Below are positions 16,688-24,737 of a stretch of DNA of 31,911 bases, piece by piece. The position numbers were made by a program, and so were the translations under genes. The stretch's first letter is position 1. Each line of letters opens with the position of its first letter. Source of the DNA: Spirochaetales bacterium (GTDB taxonomy: Bacteria; Desulfobacterota_D; UBA1144); contig PCAG01000027.1 of assembly GCA_002730475.1 (NCBI GenBank), positions 1 to 31,911 on the forward strand. Direction: 5' to 3'. The notes under the pieces are model-generated. The model did not search any database. It saw only the letters and a program-made list of their open reading frames with translations, and was not told where the DNA came from.

Positions 16688-18101
16688 TATTAAATTTTTC
16701 TTTTAAAATTTTGTTAATTACTTGAGGGTTGCCCTTCCCTTGTGTGGCCTTCATTGTCTGACCAACAAAGAACGCTATTAATTTAGTTTCACCATTTAAG
16801 ATTCTATCGTATTCATCAGAATTATCCTTAATGACCTTGTCTATTATGTTATTTAAAAATTCTTCTGAACTTTCTTGTTGTAACCCCAACTTATTAATTA
16901 CATCGTCGACACTGTCATTTGTTTCAACAATTTTAGACAATATCTCTTTCGCCGAATTACTATTTATCGTACCTTCTACAATGGCCTGAATTAATCGGGC
17001 AAAGTTTTCTTCGCTGAGCACGAAATTGTCTTGGTTTATATATCGTATAATCTCGCTCAATATCCAATTGCATATCATCTTAGGTTCGTTAATATATTTC
17101 AAAGTACAATCAAAAAAATCAGATAAAACTTTGTCTGAAAGCAATATATCGACTTCCTCTTGTGACAAATGAAGCTCGTTTAAATAACTGTTCATTTTAT
17201 CGTCTACTGATTCCGGCATCGAATTAAGGATTTTTGTGATTCTTTCTTCAGATAGAAGTAGCGGTTGCAAATCTGGATCAGGGAAATATCTATAATCATG
17301 CGCATCTTCCTTGGACCTCATTGCATAAGTTTTATTAGATGCAGAATTAAAAAGTCTTGTTTCCTGTGCGACCTTTCCACCATCTTGGATGAGTTTGATT
17401 TGTCTATCAATCTCATATTCAATTGCTTTTTGAACAAACCTGAAAGAGTTAACATTCTTAATTTCTGCCTTGGTACCCAACTTGCTAGAACCAGCCCGCC
17501 TTACGGAAATATTAGCGTCACATCTAAAGTTCCCTTGTTCCATATTGCAATCCGACACACCCGCAAAAACTAGTATATTTCTCAGCTTTTTTAAGTATTC
17601 GATTGCTTCCTCCGATGAAGAAATGTCGGGTTCGGTAACTATCTCAACAAGGGGGACTCCCGCCCTATTTAAATCAATCATAGAATATTCGTCAGATAAA
17701 TCATGAATTAATTTTCCTGCGTCTTCTTCCATGTGAATTCTATTGATTCTTATTTTTTTGGTTTTTTCATTAGGAGCAAGAATGTCAATATGGCCACCTG
17801 TAGCTAACGGTTCATCGTATTGACTTATTTGGTAACCTTTAGGTAGGTCCGGATAAAAGTAATGCTTTCGTGCAAAAGTTGACCTCGAGTTAATTGTACA
17901 ATTTGTTGATAAACCAGCAAGAATTGCGAGATCTACCGCTTTAGAATTTATAACAGGGAGGACCCCGGGCAATCCTAAATCTACTTCCGAAACATTCGAA
18001 TTGGGATCGGAGCCAAAATCTGTATTTGAACTTGAAAAAAGTTTTACATTTGTTTTAAGTTGCGAGTGTACCTCAAGTCCGATTACAGCCTCGAATTTCA
18101 T
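16680..18101 (-). CDS. gatB: Asp/Glu-tRNA amidotransferase subunit B
   Basis: Kinase and transamidase subunit of GatCAB that activates the misacylated tRNA and accepts ammonia. N-terminal MKFEAVIGLEVHSQLKT, the zinc and substrate region FARKHYFYPDLPKGYQISQY, IHMEEDAGKLIHD, DLNRAGVPLVEIVTEPDI, MEQGNFRCDANISVR, EIKNVNSFRFVQKAIEYEID and DAHDYRYFPDPDLQPL are all present. The C-terminal YqeY-like tail ends with IAFFVGQTMKATQGKGNPQV. At 473 residues it is complete. AAGGTGG precedes the ATG at 18101. It is separate from gatCA, unlike genomes with a gatCAB operon. Confidence 0.96.
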   Translation of the reverse strand: MKFEAVIGLEVHSQLKTNVKLFSSSNTDFGSDPNSNVSEVDLGLPGVLPVINSKAVDLAILAGLSTNCTINSRSTFARKHYFYPDLPKGYQISQYDEPLATGGHIDILAPNEKTKKIRINRIHMEEDAGKLIHDLSDEYSMIDLNRAGVPLVEIVTEPDISSSEEAIEYLKKLRNILVFAGVSDCNMEQGNFRCDANISVRRAGSSKLGTKAEIKNVNSFRFVQKAIEYEIDRQIKLIQDGGKVAQETRLFNSASNKTYAMRSKEDAHDYRYFPDPDLQPLLLSEERITKILNSMPESVDDKMNSYLNELHLSQEEVDILLSDKVLSDFFDCTLKYINEPKMICNWILSEIIRYINQDNFVLSEENFARLIQAIVEGTINSNSAKEILSKIVETNDSVDDVINKLGLQQESSEEFLNNIIDKVIKDNSDEYDRILNGETKLIAFFVGQTMKATQGKGNPQVINKILKEKFNIS

Positions 18102-18200
18102 AAAAATCCACCTTGTTAAATTATGCTTACTTTATAATCTTACCCGTTTTGTAATGCCATAATACCAAATCTAGCTCTCCCGTAGTTGAATTCACGTATT

Positions 18201-19256
18201 CTATTGACCAGATGGACTTGATTTTTTATAAACCAAAATAGTATCTCCTGCATATATTGTTGATGAACTTAAATTGTTCAATATATAAATTTCATCTATC
18301 GAATTAGAGAATTTTAATGCTATCCCAGACAACGTATCTCCTTTCTCGATTTTGTATGTGTGAAGATCGCGATTAATTTGAAATTTTGCATAGACCTTTT
18401 CTTTATATCCAGCAGGGACATTGATAAAATACGATGCATCAGGAGGTGTGATACGTCTCAAAATGGATGGATTAAGTCTTCGCAGCAAATCTCCATCTAT
18501 ATTAATTAACGTAGCAATATAATCTAGTCTCGTACCAGGGGGCACTTCAACCTGTTCAATGTCAATACCATCCTCAATTTTTAAATCTTCAAATCCATAC
18601 TTGGTTAAATTTTTTGATATTGTAATTACTGCTAGTATTTGTGGTACATACTCCCTTGTTTGCTTGGGAAATGTATGTCTTGATAGATACCAAAAATCTT
18701 TTGAATTATATTTCTCAATAGCCGCTTTAACGGTCAGGTCTCCAGAATTGTATCCAGCAAGAACAAGTTCCCAACTTCCGAATTTCTTTTTTAGACTAGT
18801 AAAATATTCTGCGGCCGCAACAGTAGCCCTATAAGGATCCCTTCTTTCATCTACCCATTCGTCTATCCTTAAACCAAAAATTTTTGCTGTTGAAGGTATA
18901 AACTGCCAGAGACCAACAGCGCCCGCTCTAGATCGTGCATTGTAATTAAATCCGCTCTCAATCATTGAAACATATTTAAATTCTTTTGGTATATTGTATT
19001 GAGCAAAAATTTTTTTTACAGTTTTGTCGAATTGCCATTGTCTAGGATAAACTCGCTTGTAAAATGATCTTCCTTTCTCCGTATTTGAAAAGTAGTTAAT
19101 ATATTTTTGTATTTTTTTTGCCTTAAATGTAGAGCTCGTGTATTTCGCCATATTATCAAAAGATGGCGTATTGATTTCGTCTAAATTGGCAGAAACAAGT
19201 AAGGTCATCAAAAAAAAACAAACAAAAGAACTTGTTCCTATATTCGCAAATCTCAT
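18201..19256 (-). CDS. MltD-like lytic transglycosylase with LysM domain
   Basis: Periplasmic murein-cleaving enzyme. N-terminal residues about 8-24 (TSSFVCFFLMTLLVSAN) form a signal peptide without a clear lipobox, unlike E. coli MltD. The SLT domain (about 85-220) holds the catalytic Glu in VSMIESGFNYNARSRAGA, followed by VGLWQFIPSTAKIFGLRID, DPYRATVAAAEYF and LVLAGYNSGD. One LysM domain for peptidoglycan binding is near the C-terminus (HTYKIEKGDTLSGIALKFSN), where MltD proteins often have two or more. Its ATG overlaps the stop of the upstream aminotransferase by one base (TAATG), so translation is probably coupled, an odd pairing of metabolic and cell-wall genes. Confidence 0.9.
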   Translation of the reverse strand: MRFANIGTSSFVCFFLMTLLVSANLDEINTPSFDNMAKYTSSTFKAKKIQKYINYFSNTEKGRSFYKRVYPRQWQFDKTVKKIFAQYNIPKEFKYVSMIESGFNYNARSRAGAVGLWQFIPSTAKIFGLRIDEWVDERRDPYRATVAAAEYFTSLKKKFGSWELVLAGYNSGDLTVKAAIEKYNSKDFWYLSRHTFPKQTREYVPQILAVITISKNLTKYGFEDLKIEDGIDIEQVEVPPGTRLDYIATLINIDGDLLRRLNPSILRRITPPDASYFINVPAGYKEKVYAKFQINRDLHTYKIEKGDTLSGIALKFSNSIDEIYILNNLSSSTIYAGDTILVYKKSSPSGQ

Positions 19257-20434
19257 TATAACAACAATTTTTTTATTGATCTGGTGGCTTGAAGAATACG
19301 ATGCTCATTTTCAATAAGCGCAAATCTTACATAGTCATCCCCATTCTCTCCGAACCCAACACCTGGGGAAACAGCCACCTTGCAGTCGGTAATTAATTTT
19401 TTAGAAAATTCCAAAGACCCAAGATGTCTTAATTGCTCGGGAATTCTTGCCCAGACAAACATGGTAGCTTTCGGAGAAGGAACTTCCCAACCCGCCTTAC
19501 CAAGACCATCAATTAATCGGTTTCGTCTGCCCTTATAAGCATCTCTTGTTGTTTTTACACACTCCTGTGTCTCATTCAGCGCGGTTATTGCTGCTATCTG
19601 TATAGGCTGGAAAATTCCATAATCAAGATAACTTTTCACCCTTCTTAAAGCAGAAATTATTTCTTTGTTGCCACACATAAATCCAACTCTCCATCCGGGC
19701 ATATTGTAGCTTTTAGAAAGGGAAAAGCATTCCACCGCAATATCCTTAGCTCCGTCAACTTGAAGAAAACTCGGAGCTTTGTATCCATCAAAACATAAAT
19801 CAGCATACGCAAAATCGTGGACAACAATCACAGAATGTTTCTTCGCAAGATCTAAAACTTGAGAGAAAAATTCCAAATCAACAGTTTGCGTAGTTGGATT
19901 ACTAGGAAAGGATATAATTAAAACTTTTGGTTTAGGAGAAGTCTTCAGTCCCTTTTTAATATTATCGAGTAAGGCTTCATCGTCAATAGCATTAAACCTA
20001 TTAACTTTTCCTCGTGCAATTAATACAGAATAGCTATGGATTGGATAACATGGATCAGGAACCAAGACGACATCTCCTGGTGAAAGCATCGTTAACATCA
20101 AATGAGAAATACCTTCCTTGGATCCCATGGTAACGATTGCTTCGTTCTCAGGATTCAAATCGACATCATAATTTCTCTTATACCAATTGCTAATTGCTAA
20201 TCTGAGCTTAGGCAAACCTGCTGAGACAGAATAACGGTGATTTCTCCCCTCCACAGAGGACTCTAATAATTTTTCAACTATATGTCTTGGCGTAGGCTGG
20301 TCGGGATTCCCCATACCAAAGTCAATTATATCTTCACCTTTTCTCCTAGCTTGATATTTAAGTTCGTTAACAACCGAGAGAACATAAGGGGGGAGATCGT
20401 CCAAGAGGGAGAAATTATTGCTATTAATAGACAT
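19256..20434 (-). CDS. AlaC-like PLP aminotransferase (class I/II)
   Basis: A 392-residue fold-type I aminotransferase. The N-terminal [20 protein letters not shown] is typical of the AlaC/YfdZ (glutamate-pyruvate transaminase) and LL-diaminopimelate aminotransferase group. The cofactor Asn is in [15 protein letters not shown], the Asp/Tyr pair in [14 protein letters not shown], the Schiff-base Lys in [17 protein letters not shown], and the substrate-binding Arg in [11 protein letters not shown]. It most likely makes alanine from pyruvate and glutamate; aspartate-family or LL-DAP specificity cannot be excluded. It is the first gene of a two-gene minus-strand unit with the mltD-like gene and is divergent from panB. 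Confidence 0.9.
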   Translation of the reverse strand: MSINSNNFSLLDDLPPYVLSVVNELKYQARRKGEDIIDFGMGNPDQPTPRHIVEKLLESSVEGRNHRYSVSAGLPKLRLAISNWYKRNYDVDLNPENEAIVTMGSKEGISHLMLTMLSPGDVVLVPDPCYPIHSYSVLIARGKVNRFNAIDDEALLDNIKKGLKTSPKPKVLIISFPSNPTTQTVDLEFFSQVLDLAKKHSVIVVHDFAYADLCFDGYKAPSFLQVDGAKDIAVECFSLSKSYNMPGWRVGFMCGNKEIISALRRVKSYLDYGIFQPIQIAAITALNETQECVKTTRDAYKGRRNRLIDGLGKAGWEVPSPKATMFVWARIPEQLRHLGSLEFSKKLITDCKVAVSPGVGFGENGDDYVRFALIENEHRILQATRSIKKLLL

Positions 20435-20445
20435 ATTTTTTAAAT

Positions 20446-20473
20446 ATAATAAAGCTATATAAAGAATTGTAAA
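20446..20473 (-). promoter_or_regulatory. Probable promoter of the aminotransferase gene
   Basis: On the minus strand TTTACA (20473-20468) and TATTAT (20451-20446) are spaced by 16 bases. The expected start would leave about 5 bases before the ATG at 20434. The same bases read TATAAT (20445-20450) on the plus strand, which could serve panB in the opposite direction. Confidence 0.45.
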
Positions 20474-20480
20474 CGTTCTA

Positions 20481-20487
20481 AGGGGTG
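20481..20487 (+). promoter_or_regulatory. Shine-Dalgarno sequence deciding the panB start
   Basis: AGGGGTG at 20481-20487 sits 4-6 bases before the TTG at 20491. An in-frame GTG (20485) overlaps this element and would leave no spacing, so TTG is the more likely initiation codon. Confidence 0.55.
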
Positions 20488-20490
20488 ATT

Positions 20491-21264
20491 TTGAGAAAAA
20501 CTATATTGGACCTTCAATCGATGAAAGGTAAGAACGAACAAATTGTTGCTCTTACCGCTTATGATTTTCAACTTGCCTCAATTTTGGATAATATTTGTGA
20601 TCTCGTCTTGGTTGGAGATTCCCTTGGAAATGTTTTTCAAGGAAATGAGACCACCTTGGGGGTTACACTCGATGATATTATTTATCATGGCAAAGCGGTT
20701 TCAAAGGCTATAAGTAATGCCCACCTGTGTATCGACATGCCCTTCATGACATATCAATCATCGATTTCTGATGCAATGACAAATATCGGCAGAGCTATAA
20801 GAGAAACTGGTGCTCAGTCCGTAAAATTGGAGATAAGCTTTGATACTTTGGATACTATTAAAAAAATCTCAAATTCTGGTATCCCTGTCGTAGCACATGT
20901 AGGATTATGCCCTCAATCATTCAACATTTATGGAGGATATAAGAAACAAGGTAAAAACAAATCCGAAGCGGAATATATTTACTCTCTTTCAAAAGAAGCT
21001 GCAAAGTTTGGAGCATCGATTCTAGTAATAGAAGGAATTCCAGATAATCTAGCAAGCAGAATAACTAAGTCTATTGATATTCCCACCATCGGTATTGGGG
21101 CTGGAAATCAATGTGATGGACAAATACTTGTTTCAGAAGATTTACTTGGAATTACACCTCCTCCTCACCCATCCTTTGTCAAAACCTATTCCAATCTGAG
21201 ACAAGTAATCAAAAAATCTATTAGTAGTTATAGAAATGATGTTAAAAAAAAGAGATTCCCTTAA
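20491..21264 (+). CDS. panB: 3-methyl-2-oxobutanoate hydroxymethyltransferase
   Basis: First committed step of pantothenate synthesis: adds a hydroxymethyl group from methylene-tetrahydrofolate to alpha-ketoisovalerate, giving ketopantoate. Seen: [30 protein letters not shown] (metal Asp), [10 protein letters not shown] (second Asp), SVKLE (Lys), [31 protein letters not shown] (catalytic Glu) and [23 protein letters not shown] at 20491 is chosen from the ribosome-binding site; the GTG at 20485 would add two residues. Its 3' end overlaps panC by 29 bases, so panB-panC-panD form one operon. Confidence 0.95.
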   Translation: MRKTILDLQSMKGKNEQIVALTAYDFQLASILDNICDLVLVGDSLGNVFQGNETTLGVTLDDIIYHGKAVSKAISNAHLCIDMPFMTYQSSISDAMTNIGRAIRETGAQSVKLEISFDTLDTIKKISNSGIPVVAHVGLCPQSFNIYGGYKKQGKNKSEAEYIYSLSKEAAKFGASILVIEGIPDNLASRITKSIDIPTIGIGAGNQCDGQILVSEDLLGITPPPHPSFVKTYSNLRQVIKKSISSYRNDVKKKRFP

Positions 21265-22105
21265 AATAATTAAATCTGCAAAAAAGATGCAGAGCCTTTC
21301 CGTCTCAATTAAAAAATCAAGAAAGAAAAAGATATCTTTCGTGCCGACGATGGGCGCTTTACACGATGGGCATTTATCGTTAATTAAAAAGGCCAAAAAA
21401 ACAGGAGAAGTTGTAATCGTAAGTATATTTATAAATCCAACACAATTCTCTGAGAAAAAAGATTTGGACAATTATCCAAAATCGATTAAAGAAGATACAC
21501 AAAAATTGAGAGCATTAAATGTTGACTATCTTTTTCTTCCTAACGTTAACGAGATTTATAATCCCGCCTTTCAAACTAAAGTTGTAGTTGGAGAGTTTCA
21601 AAAACATCTTTGCGGATTATATAGAAAAAATCATTTTGATGGTGTTACCACAATTGTATTAAAACTCTTTAATATCGTCGCACCTGATATAGTCGTATTT
21701 GGGAAGAAAGACTTGCAACAATTTATCATTATTAGACAAATGGTCAAAGAACTCAACATCAATATTAAATTAATCTGCCATAAAACAATTAGAGAAAAAG
21801 ATGGTTTGGCTGTTAGCTCTAGAAATAAACATTTAAGTCCTCAACAAAGAGGGCTGGCAATAGAAATATACCAAGGACTTAAGTTGGCCAACAATCTTTT
21901 TAAAAATTCTAAAAATATTTCATCAAAAAGGATAATTCAATTGGTTCGTACCTTTTACAAAAAATCAGGAATAACCAAAATTGAATATATTGAAATAATG
22001 AATGCCAATCAAATGATTTATCCCAAAATTCCATCTAGAAAAGATTTTATAGCAGTTGCGGTCAAAATAGGTTCAACTAGATTAATAGACAATTTAGAAT
22101 TTTAA
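21236..22105 (+). CDS. panC: Pantothenate synthetase
   Basis: Condenses pantoate and beta-alanine with ATP via a pantoyl-adenylate. The adenylyltransferase HIGH-type motif is in VPTMGALHDGHLSLIKKA; IFINPTQFSEKKDLDNYP binds pantoate; FGKKDLQQFIIIRQMVKELN and the KMSKS-like region REKDGLAVSSRNKHLS follow. The length of 289 is normal. Two adjacent ATGs (21236 and 21239) are both possible; either lies inside the end of panB. The protein is very rich in lysine. Standard second gene of the pan operon, 15 bases before panD. Confidence 0.95.
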   Translation: MMLKKRDSLKIIKSAKKMQSLSVSIKKSRKKKISFVPTMGALHDGHLSLIKKAKKTGEVVIVSIFINPTQFSEKKDLDNYPKSIKEDTQKLRALNVDYLFLPNVNEIYNPAFQTKVVVGEFQKHLCGLYRKNHFDGVTTIVLKLFNIVAPDIVVFGKKDLQQFIIIRQMVKELNINIKLICHKTIREKDGLAVSSRNKHLSPQQRGLAIEIYQGLKLANNLFKNSKNISSKRIIQLVRTFYKKSGITKIEYIEIMNANQMIYPKIPSRKDFIAVAVKIGSTRLIDNLEF

Positions 22106-22120
22106 TTTAAAATAATTCTG

Positions 22121-22510
22121 ATGGATCTGACTATTTTAAAATCAAAGATACATAGGGCAAACGTCACCGAGGCCAATTTGGATTATGAGGGCAGTATAAC
22201 CATAGATAAAGAATTAATGGAAGCCGCATCCTTGGTTCCTCACGAACAAGTGCATGTCTTCAATCTTACAAATGGTGAAAGGTTTTTAACGTATGTTATA
22301 GAAGGTACAAAAGATACTGGAATCATCTGTACAAATGGAGCTGCAGCACACTGTGCCAGAAAAGGAGATTGTTTAATAATAGTATCCTTCATAAGTACCA
22401 CCCGAGAAGAAGCTTTAAAATATGTCCCAAAATTTGTCTATGTAAATGCTGCAAACAAACAAGTAGATGCTGAAGTTATTAACGGAAAACTAGTCAGACT
22501 TTTAGAATAA
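22121..22510 (+). CDS. panD: Aspartate 1-decarboxylase proenzyme
   Basis: Makes beta-alanine, the second substrate of PanC, from aspartate using a pyruvoyl cofactor. The self-cleavage site is Gly24-Ser25 in LDYEGSITID, where Ser25 becomes the pyruvoyl group. KSKIHRANVTEANL, the catalytic-site Tyr in FLTYVIEG, GIICTNGAAAHCARKGD (NGAAA) and the C-terminal strand are as in the family, and 129 residues is typical. With panB and panC it completes pantothenate synthesis from ketoisovalerate apart from ketopantoate reductase, which is not in the window. Confidence 0.96.
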   Translation: MDLTILKSKIHRANVTEANLDYEGSITIDKELMEAASLVPHEQVHVFNLTNGERFLTYVIEGTKDTGIICTNGAAAHCARKGDCLIIVSFISTTREEALKYVPKFVYVNAANKQVDAEVINGKLVRLLE

Positions 22511-22559
22511 TTTAATACATTTACTTAAAAAAAATAATTTATTTAAGTACGAAGTTCAG

Positions 22560-22593
22560 ATAAACAAAAAAAAATTGTGTTTATTCTCTTTTT
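22560..22593 (+). terminator. Weak possible intrinsic terminator after the pan operon
   Basis: ATAAACA (22560-22566) can pair with TGTTTAT (22578-22584) across an A-rich 11-base loop, followed by TCTCTTTTT. The stem is short and AT-rich, so its strength is doubtful. It lies in the 144-base gap 22511-22654, the longest non-coding stretch of the window, which also holds an inverted repeat (TACTTAAA 22522-22529 / TTTAAGTA 22542-22549) and a candidate promoter. Confidence 0.35.
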
Positions 22594-22595
22594 AA

Positions 22596-22624
22596 TTGAC
22601 TTAATTTTTTTTAAAAGTTATAAG
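22596..22624 (+). promoter_or_regulatory. Possible promoter of the cytidylyltransferase / CDP-alcohol transferase pair
   Basis: TTGACT (22596-22601) and TATAAG (22619-22624) are 17 bases apart, about 30 bases before the ATG at 22655. This places a transcription start after the probable pan terminator and suggests that the two following genes form their own unit. Consensus and position are the only evidence. Confidence 0.5.
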
Positions 22625-22654
22625 TAATCCAACGATCTTAATGGGAAAATTTGG

Positions 22655-23410
22655 ATGAAAGCAATCATATTAGCTGCAGGGAAAGGGGAAAGACTTCAAC
22701 CATACACAAAAGACATTCCGAAATGCTTATTAACTCTGGACAACCAAACAATTCTTGAGCATCAAATAAACCATTTAAAATCGTCCGAAATTGATGAAGT
22801 TAATGTTGTTGTAGGCTTTGCAAGAGAAAAAGTTGAAGAATTTCTTAGCAACTACGATTCGCTAGGAATGAAAATCAACACTATCTATAACCCATTTTGG
22901 GAATCCACAAATAGTCTTTTTTCGCTTTGGGCAGCTAGGTTTGAACTTGATTCCGATGTCGTTTTGCTAAACGGCGATGATGTTTTTGAGCTGGGCGCGC
23001 TTAAATTAGTACTTTCCAATCAAGATGAAATATGTGTACCGTTTAAAGTTAAAGAGCAATACGCATCTGAAGATATGAAAGTAAAGATTCAAAACGGGTT
23101 CTTGATGCATATCAGCAAGAATCTCAGTAATCCGTCAGGAGAATCGGTTGGCATTAGAGCTTTTAGGAGAGAGGGGGTTGACACACTAAGAAGATCCTTA
23201 GAAGAGGAAATAAGATCCGACAATTTCGAGAAAAAGTGGTATGCATCAGCAATTGAACGAATATTACGAAGAGGCCATAAAATTAGAGCTATTGACATAA
23301 AGGATTTATATTGGCATGACGTTGACTATCCCAATGACTTGAATCATGCAAAACTGAATATAAATAAAATAACTTCAAAAAAACCTAGTTCAAATTTACG
23401 AGTAGTGTAA
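22655..23410 (+). CDS. CTP:phospho-alcohol cytidylyltransferase-like nucleotidyltransferase
   Basis: A 251-residue nucleotidyltransferase of the sugar-phosphate class. The nucleotide loop is MKAIILAAGKGERLQPYT with IPKCLLTLDNQTILEHQI; IYNPFWESTNSLFSLW resembles the acceptor-binding block of LicC/PntC-type and inositol-1-phosphate cytidylyltransferases, and VVLLNGDDVFE supplies the metal Asp. WHDVDYPNDLNHAK near the C-terminus fits the second metal-site region. It would activate a phosphorylated alcohol (inositol phosphate, phosphocholine, aminoethylphosphonate or similar) as its CDP derivative; the substrate is an inference. Ten bases downstream lies a CDP-alcohol phosphotransferase with a related N-terminal domain, which strongly suggests a shared pathway. 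A plain sugar-nucleotide role is the alternative. Confidence 0.75.
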   Translation: MKAIILAAGKGERLQPYTKDIPKCLLTLDNQTILEHQINHLKSSEIDEVNVVVGFAREKVEEFLSNYDSLGMKINTIYNPFWESTNSLFSLWAARFELDSDVVLLNGDDVFELGALKLVLSNQDEICVPFKVKEQYASEDMKVKIQNGFLMHISKNLSNPSGESVGIRAFRREGVDTLRRSLEEEIRSDNFEKKWYASAIERILRRGHKIRAIDIKDLYWHDVDYPNDLNHAKLNINKITSKKPSSNLRVV

Positions 23411-23420
23411 TACACATAAA

Positions 23421-24662
23421 ATGCTTATAGTTCTTCTATGCAAAGGTCAGGGTGTAGATTCAGAGGAGCTAAGTTCATTTAATCAAGAAAAAGTTGCCGA
23501 TATTAGCTTATTCGAGAGAACGCTGATAAATTTAGGTAGCGCAGGCTATAACGAAGCAATATTGATTTGTGAGAGCGACGCTCTTCCGTTAAAACAACTC
23601 GGTGAACGTCATCCTGGTTTTAGAATCCGAGCAGAAGCTTCATTGAATAATCTTCCTCAAGAACAAGATTTATTAATCATACAAAATAATGTCGTTATAA
23701 ACAAAAAGCAGTTAACCAATCTACTTGAAACTATCGAAGATGAGAATGGTTCTTTTGTTGCTCATAACTCAGAGAACAAAGATTTAGGGATGTTATTTCT
23801 CAAAGAAAAAGATCAAGAAGCTTTCGATTCTCGTTCCATTAATTTAATTCAACTCAAAGAACTACTAAAGAAAAAGATTTTAATGGATCCGCCAAGAAAA
23901 ATAACATTAAGTGAAATTGGAACTAGTGCATCAAGCGATTTCTTATTTAATCATATTAGTAAAAATGTTAGTGGTTGGATTTCGAAGAACATAAATAGTA
24001 AAATATCGATTCCTATTAGTAAAATCCTTGTTAAAATAAACTCCAATCCGAATTGGGTAACATTTTTTGTGGGCTGCATTGGAATATCATGCGGTTTTTT
24101 CTACGCATCAAACCTACCTTTGATTGGGGCCTTAGTCCTGCAATTGTCTACAATATTAGATCGCTGCGATGGAGAAGTCGCAAGAATTAGATTAAAAGAA
24201 TCAAAATTTGGACAGTGGTTCGATACAGCCCTTGATCAATTATCCTACTTCTCAATGTTTTTAGGTATAAGCATGTGTGTCAATAATCCAAAATTTTTCG
24301 CCGTAAATCCTGAAATTATGATACTAAGACAAATCTCAATTCTGAATATTCTTTTATATATAATCTTCTTAACCACAATATTATTTTTTATGATTAGACG
24401 GACCAAAAATGGAAGTCTCGCATATTATCCTTCTGAAATAGATAAAATAACATCTATCGAGAGACGGTCTTTTTTTTATAGATTAATGGCAAAATTTCGT
24501 TTTTTATTAAAAAGAGAATATTTTTGTCCGGGCATGATATTGGTTGCCCTAATAGGATATGAGTTTGCAACAATAGCTAGCTTTACTCTTCTATTCTTTG
24601 GTTTAACACACCTTGTCTCCGATTTTCTAGAAGTAAGGAAAAAGATTGATATCACTTATTGA
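23421..24662 (+). CDS. Two-domain CDP-alcohol phosphotransferase with a degenerate nucleotidyltransferase-like N-terminus
   Basis: A 413-residue membrane enzyme. The C-terminal part (about 190-405) holds the full CDP-alcohol phosphotransferase signature: LDRCDGEVARIRLKESKFG followed by QWFDTALDQ, i.e. D-x2-D-G-x2-A-R-x8-G-x3-D-x3-D, among some six membrane segments. The preamble ISKNVSGWISKNINSKISIP and NPNWVTFFVGCIGISCGFF match the entry to the transferase domain in IPCT/DIPPS-type fusions. Residues 1-160 look like a nucleotidyltransferase fold (DISLFERTLINLGSAGYNEA, DLLIIQNNVVIN), but the GxGxR loop and the metal Asp are missing, so this domain is probably inactive or regulatory. The enzyme should transfer a phospho-alcohol from a CDP-donor to an unknown acceptor, lipid or soluble. 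Confidence 0.75.
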   Translation: MLIVLLCKGQGVDSEELSSFNQEKVADISLFERTLINLGSAGYNEAILICESDALPLKQLGERHPGFRIRAEASLNNLPQEQDLLIIQNNVVINKKQLTNLLETIEDENGSFVAHNSENKDLGMLFLKEKDQEAFDSRSINLIQLKELLKKKILMDPPRKITLSEIGTSASSDFLFNHISKNVSGWISKNINSKISIPISKILVKINSNPNWVTFFVGCIGISCGFFYASNLPLIGALVLQLSTILDRCDGEVARIRLKESKFGQWFDTALDQLSYFSMFLGISMCVNNPKFFAVNPEIMILRQISILNILLYIIFLTTILFFMIRRTKNGSLAYYPSEIDKITSIERRSFFYRLMAKFRFLLKREYFCPGMILVALIGYEFATIASFTLLFFGLTHLVSDFLEVRKKIDITY

Positions 24663-24737
24663 GCTTAATGAGGCAAAAAACTAGCAGGGAGATTATAAAA
24701 GTCCATGAAGATATCAGAAAAATTAAAGAATCGAAAC

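Noticed and set aside
22522..22549. Inverted repeat TACTTAAA / TTTAAGTA after panD
   Set aside because: Not followed by a T-run, made only of weak pairs apart from one G-C, and expected by chance in such AT-rich sequence; not called a terminator or operator.
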